The notes under the pieces were generated by a model that was given only the letters and a program-made list of their open reading frames with translations, did not search any database and was not told where the DNA came from. Shown piece after piece: positions 61,225 through 64,000 of a DNA stretch of 64,000 bases (the first letter of the stretch is position 1; every line of letters starts with the position of its first letter). The stretch is from positions 1 to 64,000 of the forward strand of contig JAKOXH010000029.1 in assembly GCA_029781135.1 (NCBI GenBank), given 5' to 3'. The position numbers and the translations under genes are program-made. The stretch is from Planctomycetota bacterium (GTDB lineage: Bacteria; Planctomycetota; Planctomycetia; Pirellulales; Lacipirellulaceae).

Positions 61225-62262
61225 ATGAGACTAGGTGTTTTTCTTCCCAACTGGGTGGGTGACATCGTGATGGCGACGCCCGCGCTGCGGGCGCTGCGTA
61301 AGTTCGTTGGCGCGGATGGAAAGTTGATCGGCATTCTGCGGCCGTATGTTGCGGAAGTTCTGACGGGAACAACTTGGCTCGATGAACAGATCATCTACCA
61401 GCGCCCACCCGGAAGGTTCGGTCGTTCGCATACCACAGTCATACAGCAACTGCAAGCCGCCCAACTCGATGTCGTCGTACTGCTCACCAATTCGTTGCGA
61501 ACGGCATGGATGGCCTGGCGGAGCGGCGCACGCACGCGAATCGGCTTCCGCAACGATTTCCGCTCGCTGCTGCTGACCAAAGCCATTCGCATGCCGCGTG
61601 CGGCCGATGGCGGCCCGGTCGCAACCGTCGACGGCTACATGCTACTCGCCAATGTCGCCGGTTGCCGACCCGAATCGCCGCGACTCGAACTTGCCACGAC
61701 GGCCGAGGATGAACGTGCTGCCGATGCGGCGTGGCAAAAGTTGCAATTGCCCCCAGGGGATCGAGTCGTCGCTTTGAACTGCGGTGGTGCGTATGGAGCA
61801 GCCAAACTCTGGCCGGCGGAGCACTTTGGCGAACTCGCCCGTCGGATCGTAACGAAGGATGGCTTGCATGTGCTCGTCAATTGCGGTCCGGTTGAGCGCG
61901 AGATCGCCCGCAACATGGTGGCCGCGGCAAACTCGCCGAACGTCGTTTCCCTGGCCGATTTTGACCAGCTTCCCGTCGGCCTTACGAAAGCATGTGTGCG
62001 CCGGTCGCGGCTGCTCGTCACCACCGACAGCGGCCCGCGTTACTTCGGCGTGGCCTTTAACCGGCCGGTCGTCACATTGTTCGGCCCCACCGATCCGCGC
62101 CGCACCGTGCTCAGCTACGACCGTGAAGTCTGCCTGTCGCTCAATCTCGACTGCCAGCCATGTATGAAGCGCACCTGTCCGCTCGGCCATCATCGCTGCA
62201 TGCGCGACCTCACGGTAGATGCGGTCTACGATGAAGTCTGTCGACTGCTTGCGATTGATTAG
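61225..62262 (+). CDS. Glycosyltransferase family 9, heptosyltransferase-like (345 aa)
   Basis: The N-terminus MRLGVFLPNWVGDIVMATPALRALRK and the C-terminal RLLVTTDSGPRYFGVAFNRPVVTLFGPTDP are hallmarks of ADP-heptose:LPS heptosyltransferases of the WaaF group. That implies lipopolysaccharide core assembly at the inner membrane. ATG 61225 begins the family N-terminus; the frame extends to 61102 through repeats. Its stop abuts the stop of the next, oppositely oriented gene. Confidence 0.9.
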   Translation: MRLGVFLPNWVGDIVMATPALRALRKFVGADGKLIGILRPYVAEVLTGTTWLDEQIIYQRPPGRFGRSHTTVIQQLQAAQLDVVVLLTNSLRTAWMAWRSGARTRIGFRNDFRSLLLTKAIRMPRAADGGPVATVDGYMLLANVAGCRPESPRLELATTAEDERAADAAWQKLQLPPGDRVVALNCGGAYGAAKLWPAEHFGELARRIVTKDGLHVLVNCGPVEREIARNMVAAANSPNVVSLADFDQLPVGLTKACVRRSRLLVTTDSGPRYFGVAFNRPVVTLFGPTDPRRTVLSYDREVCLSLNLDCQPCMKRTCPLGHHRCMRDLTVDAVYDEVCRLLAID

Positions 62263-62883
62263 TCAATGCCCTTGGGAATGGCCGGCGATTTCCTCCTGCA
62301 GTTTTCTGCGCATGTCATTCAGTGCGCGCCGCGTGCCGGCGAGTTCATTCCCTCGTTTGCCCCGTTCCGCCTCCGATTTGATCATTCGCAGGCCGTCGTT
62401 TGCTGCCCGATTGAAGTGATCGAGGGCCGTGCCGATCGATCGCTCGGTGCCAACCAGGTCGTCATGGTCGAAGAAGCGTTTGGCGTCGGAGATGAAGGAA
62501 ATGATGCCGTTCACCCGTTCCGGAATGAGCGTCAGTCGCACGGCTTCGACCGCGGCGATCGCGCCGTCGAACTCCTTGGCCTTTACCGTGTGCTCGACGT
62601 GAGTTGGCTTCGGCTTGAGCAAGAAGACATGGCCGGAAATTAGCTCGCGGTGAACCGTTCCTGGGACCAAGAACTTGTAGACGCCGTGGATCTCGACCGC
62701 CTGGTCGATGAAGTAGAACGCCTCGGCGCTGAGCGGCGTGCTGGGCGAAATCTCCTCCAAGCTGAAATAGTTCTCAAGCACCTTGCGGGCGGATGCCCGT
62801 TGGGCCTCGGGCGTGTGGGCCGAGTGGTCCAACGCTTCATGATAGGCGTGGCGAAATTCAGGCGAATGCAGTGTCGAGATCAC
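62263..62883 (-). CDS. Hypothetical protein, mainly helical (206 aa)
   Basis: No family recognised. The product has charged helices (FRHAYHEALDHSAHTPEAQRASARKVL) and a basic C-terminal coiled coil (MIKSEAERGKRGNELAGTRRALNDMRRKLQ). The start is taken as GTG 62883 because GGGAGG lies eight bases before it; a TTG at 62901 is possible. The stop directly abuts the heptosyltransferase stop. Confidence 0.55.
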   Translation of the reverse strand: MISTLHSPEFRHAYHEALDHSAHTPEAQRASARKVLENYFSLEEISPSTPLSAEAFYFIDQAVEIHGVYKFLVPGTVHRELISGHVFLLKPKPTHVEHTVKAKEFDGAIAAVEAVRLTLIPERVNGIISFISDAKRFFDHDDLVGTERSIGTALDHFNRAANDGLRMIKSEAERGKRGNELAGTRRALNDMRRKLQEEIAGHSQGH

Positions 62884-63010
62884 GGCGGCACCCTCCCACA
62901 AGTGAATCTGTTCACCTACTCCTAATTTTAGAACGGAACTGGTTTGCCTGTCAAAGTGGCTTCGAAACAGGGCGTAATTGTTTTCTTTAGGCGGGAATAT
63001 GGCGCATTGT

Positions 63011-63046
63011 ACCCGACTATCGGGTTATAGCCTTGAATCAGGGCTA
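63011..63046. repeat. Twin hairpins upstream of the SBBP gene
   Basis: ACCCGA-CTA-TCGGGT (63011-63025) is followed directly by TAGCCTT-GAATC-AGGGCTA (63028-63046, one wobble pair). No arm-to-arm complementarity was seen. Confidence 0.55.
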
Positions 63047-63157
63047 CAAACCTTTAAAGTCATCTCGACGCAGCCTGGGTAGTGTCAGTATATTTCACGC
63101 GCCGGGGTCGAGTGCACAAGCTGGCGTACGCCACAGTTCGCGACAAAGGAGTGGCCA

Positions 63158-64000
63158 ATGAGAACTCGAAAACCGCGCCCATGTCAATTGTTGTCAAAGG
63201 CCACTAGCGCAATTCTGTACCTTCTCGTGTGGTCAGTTTCTATTCAATGTGCCGTCGCTCAAACGGCCCCACAAATCGAATGGGCGCAATACCTGCCGGA
63301 CTCGCGTTCCACGAGTATCACGAGTGATGCATTGGGCAACGTTTACATCTCCGGCAACAATTTATTGCCGGGCGCATTCCTGACAAAATTTGATTCCGCC
63401 GGCAATCTACTTTGGCAGCAACAATGGGGGGAAAGAAATCTTAATCCTCTTCAAGTCACGACTGATGGAATGGGCGACATCTACATCGCCGGCGAGTATG
63501 TGACACCAATGACTTATCATAGGTACGCAGTACTCACCAAGTTCGATGAGGCCGGCAATTTCAAATGGATGCAGCAAATCGGTATAGGCAATGGTGCTTC
63601 AGGACAAGGCCTCGCCGCTGACATGATGGGCAACGTATATATTTGCGGTTCCTTCAGCGTGCCAAATTCTGCAGATCCGTTTTACTCTACCGGTTATGGA
63701 TACATTGCTCGTTTTAATGCTGATGGGAATCAACAATGGCTTCAGACGTTTGGAGATAACAAGAGCGTCGACATTGAAAGCGTTGTAACTGATCGACAAG
63801 GCAATGTGTATTTCACCGGTTCAACGAACGGGAGTTTATACGGACCAAATGCGGGAGATTGGGACATCATTAATGGAAAGCTGGATAGTAGTGGCAATCT
63901 GGCTTGGGCAAAACAGTTTGGAACACCCAAGGAAGATATTGCTAGAAAGATTTCATTTTCGCCGGACGGAAACCTCTATACGCTTGGAAATACGGAAGGA
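63158..64000 (+). CDS. Exported SBBP-type beta-propeller protein, 5' part (truncated by the window)
   Basis: The frame from the ATG at 63158 is open to the window end (281 codons), so the 3' end is missing. The Shine-Dalgarno AAAGGAG (63145-63151) is strong. A signal peptide (AILYLLVWSVSIQCAVAQ) is followed by SBBP-repeat blades with the recurring pattern DxxGNVYISG ... KFDxxGNLxWxQQ (SDALGNVYISG, TDGMGDIYIAG, TDRQGNVYFTG). An exported adhesin or scaffold is the usual reading; function unknown. Confidence 0.82.
   Translation, partial: MRTRKPRPCQLLSKATSAILYLLVWSVSIQCAVAQTAPQIEWAQYLPDSRSTSITSDALGNVYISGNNLLPGAFLTKFDSAGNLLWQQQWGERNLNPLQVTTDGMGDIYIAGEYVTPMTYHRYAVLTKFDEAGNFKWMQQIGIGNGASGQGLAADMMGNVYICGSFSVPNSADPFYSTGYGYIARFNADGNQQWLQTFGDNKSVDIESVVTDRQGNVYFTGSTNGSLYGPNAGDWDIINGKLDSSGNLAWAKQFGTPKEDIARKISFSPDGNLYTLGNTEG

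Overview
The window reads as chromosomal DNA of a planctomycete, most likely of the Pirellulales. The evidence is the set of gene families: a DUF1549/DUF1553 protein with a planctomycete-type cytochrome c motif, a DUF1501 protein, two giant PVC-type CxxCH haem proteins, a Ser/Thr kinase with a DLG motif, TPR/PQQ giants and the futalosine menaquinone pathway. Shine-Dalgarno sequences are patchy. No phage, transposase, CRISPR array or rRNA was found; the only RNA gene seen is tRNA-Phe.

Layout. 1-1.5 kb: two small genes and tRNA-Phe. 1.6-11.8 kb: a five-gene plus-strand run (alpha-toroid/HEAT protein, Gly-rich membrane protein, TPR/PQQ propeller, TPR/solute-binding protein, TPR exported protein). 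12-20.7 kb: Ser/Thr kinase, RluA-type pseudouridine synthase, Maf nucleotide pyrophosphatase, Gfo/Idh/MocA oxidoreductase, transketolase and an exported protein. 20.7-27.6 kb: a minus-strand block with mqnA, mqnC and a probable aminodeoxyfutalosine deaminase, interrupted by an ABC exporter whose permease is fused to a CPBP protease. 27.7-34.8 kb: two tandem DUF4139 paralogues, a PVC cytochrome and a membrane protein. 34.9-45.1 kb: an MFS carrier, then an SGNH-PVC cytochrome fusion, a DUF1501 and a DUF1549/1553 protein. 45.4-47.2 kb: a glycoside-hydrolase-like protein. 47.5-55.4 kb: a nine-gene minus-strand run (radical SAM, 71-aa acidic protein, Ycf46-like AAA ATPase, DUF1257, DUF2997, a LolA-like protein, a catalytically dead signal-peptidase-like protein, TPR, PilT). 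55.6-64 kb: amidohydrolase, ceramidase-like protein, GH51 arabinofuranosidase, heptosyltransferase, a small unknown and a truncated SBBP-propeller protein.

Two things stand out. First, the Ycf46/DUF1257/DUF2997/radical-SAM module beside a dead signal peptidase and PilT looks like a conserved but functionally undefined system. Second, the intergenic spaces carry many palindromic repeats of several unrelated sequence families that share one architecture: two similar arms facing each other, often with each arm itself a hairpin. In three families, differences between the arms are compensatory within the mini-hairpins. In another group, inner and outer repeat modules occur in different combinations. 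Several of these repeats extend into coding sequence and supply a signal peptide, N-termini, a C-terminus or in-frame insertions.

All functional calls come from reading motifs by eye; no database search was possible. Start codons were adjusted where family N-termini or Shine-Dalgarno sequences argued for it.
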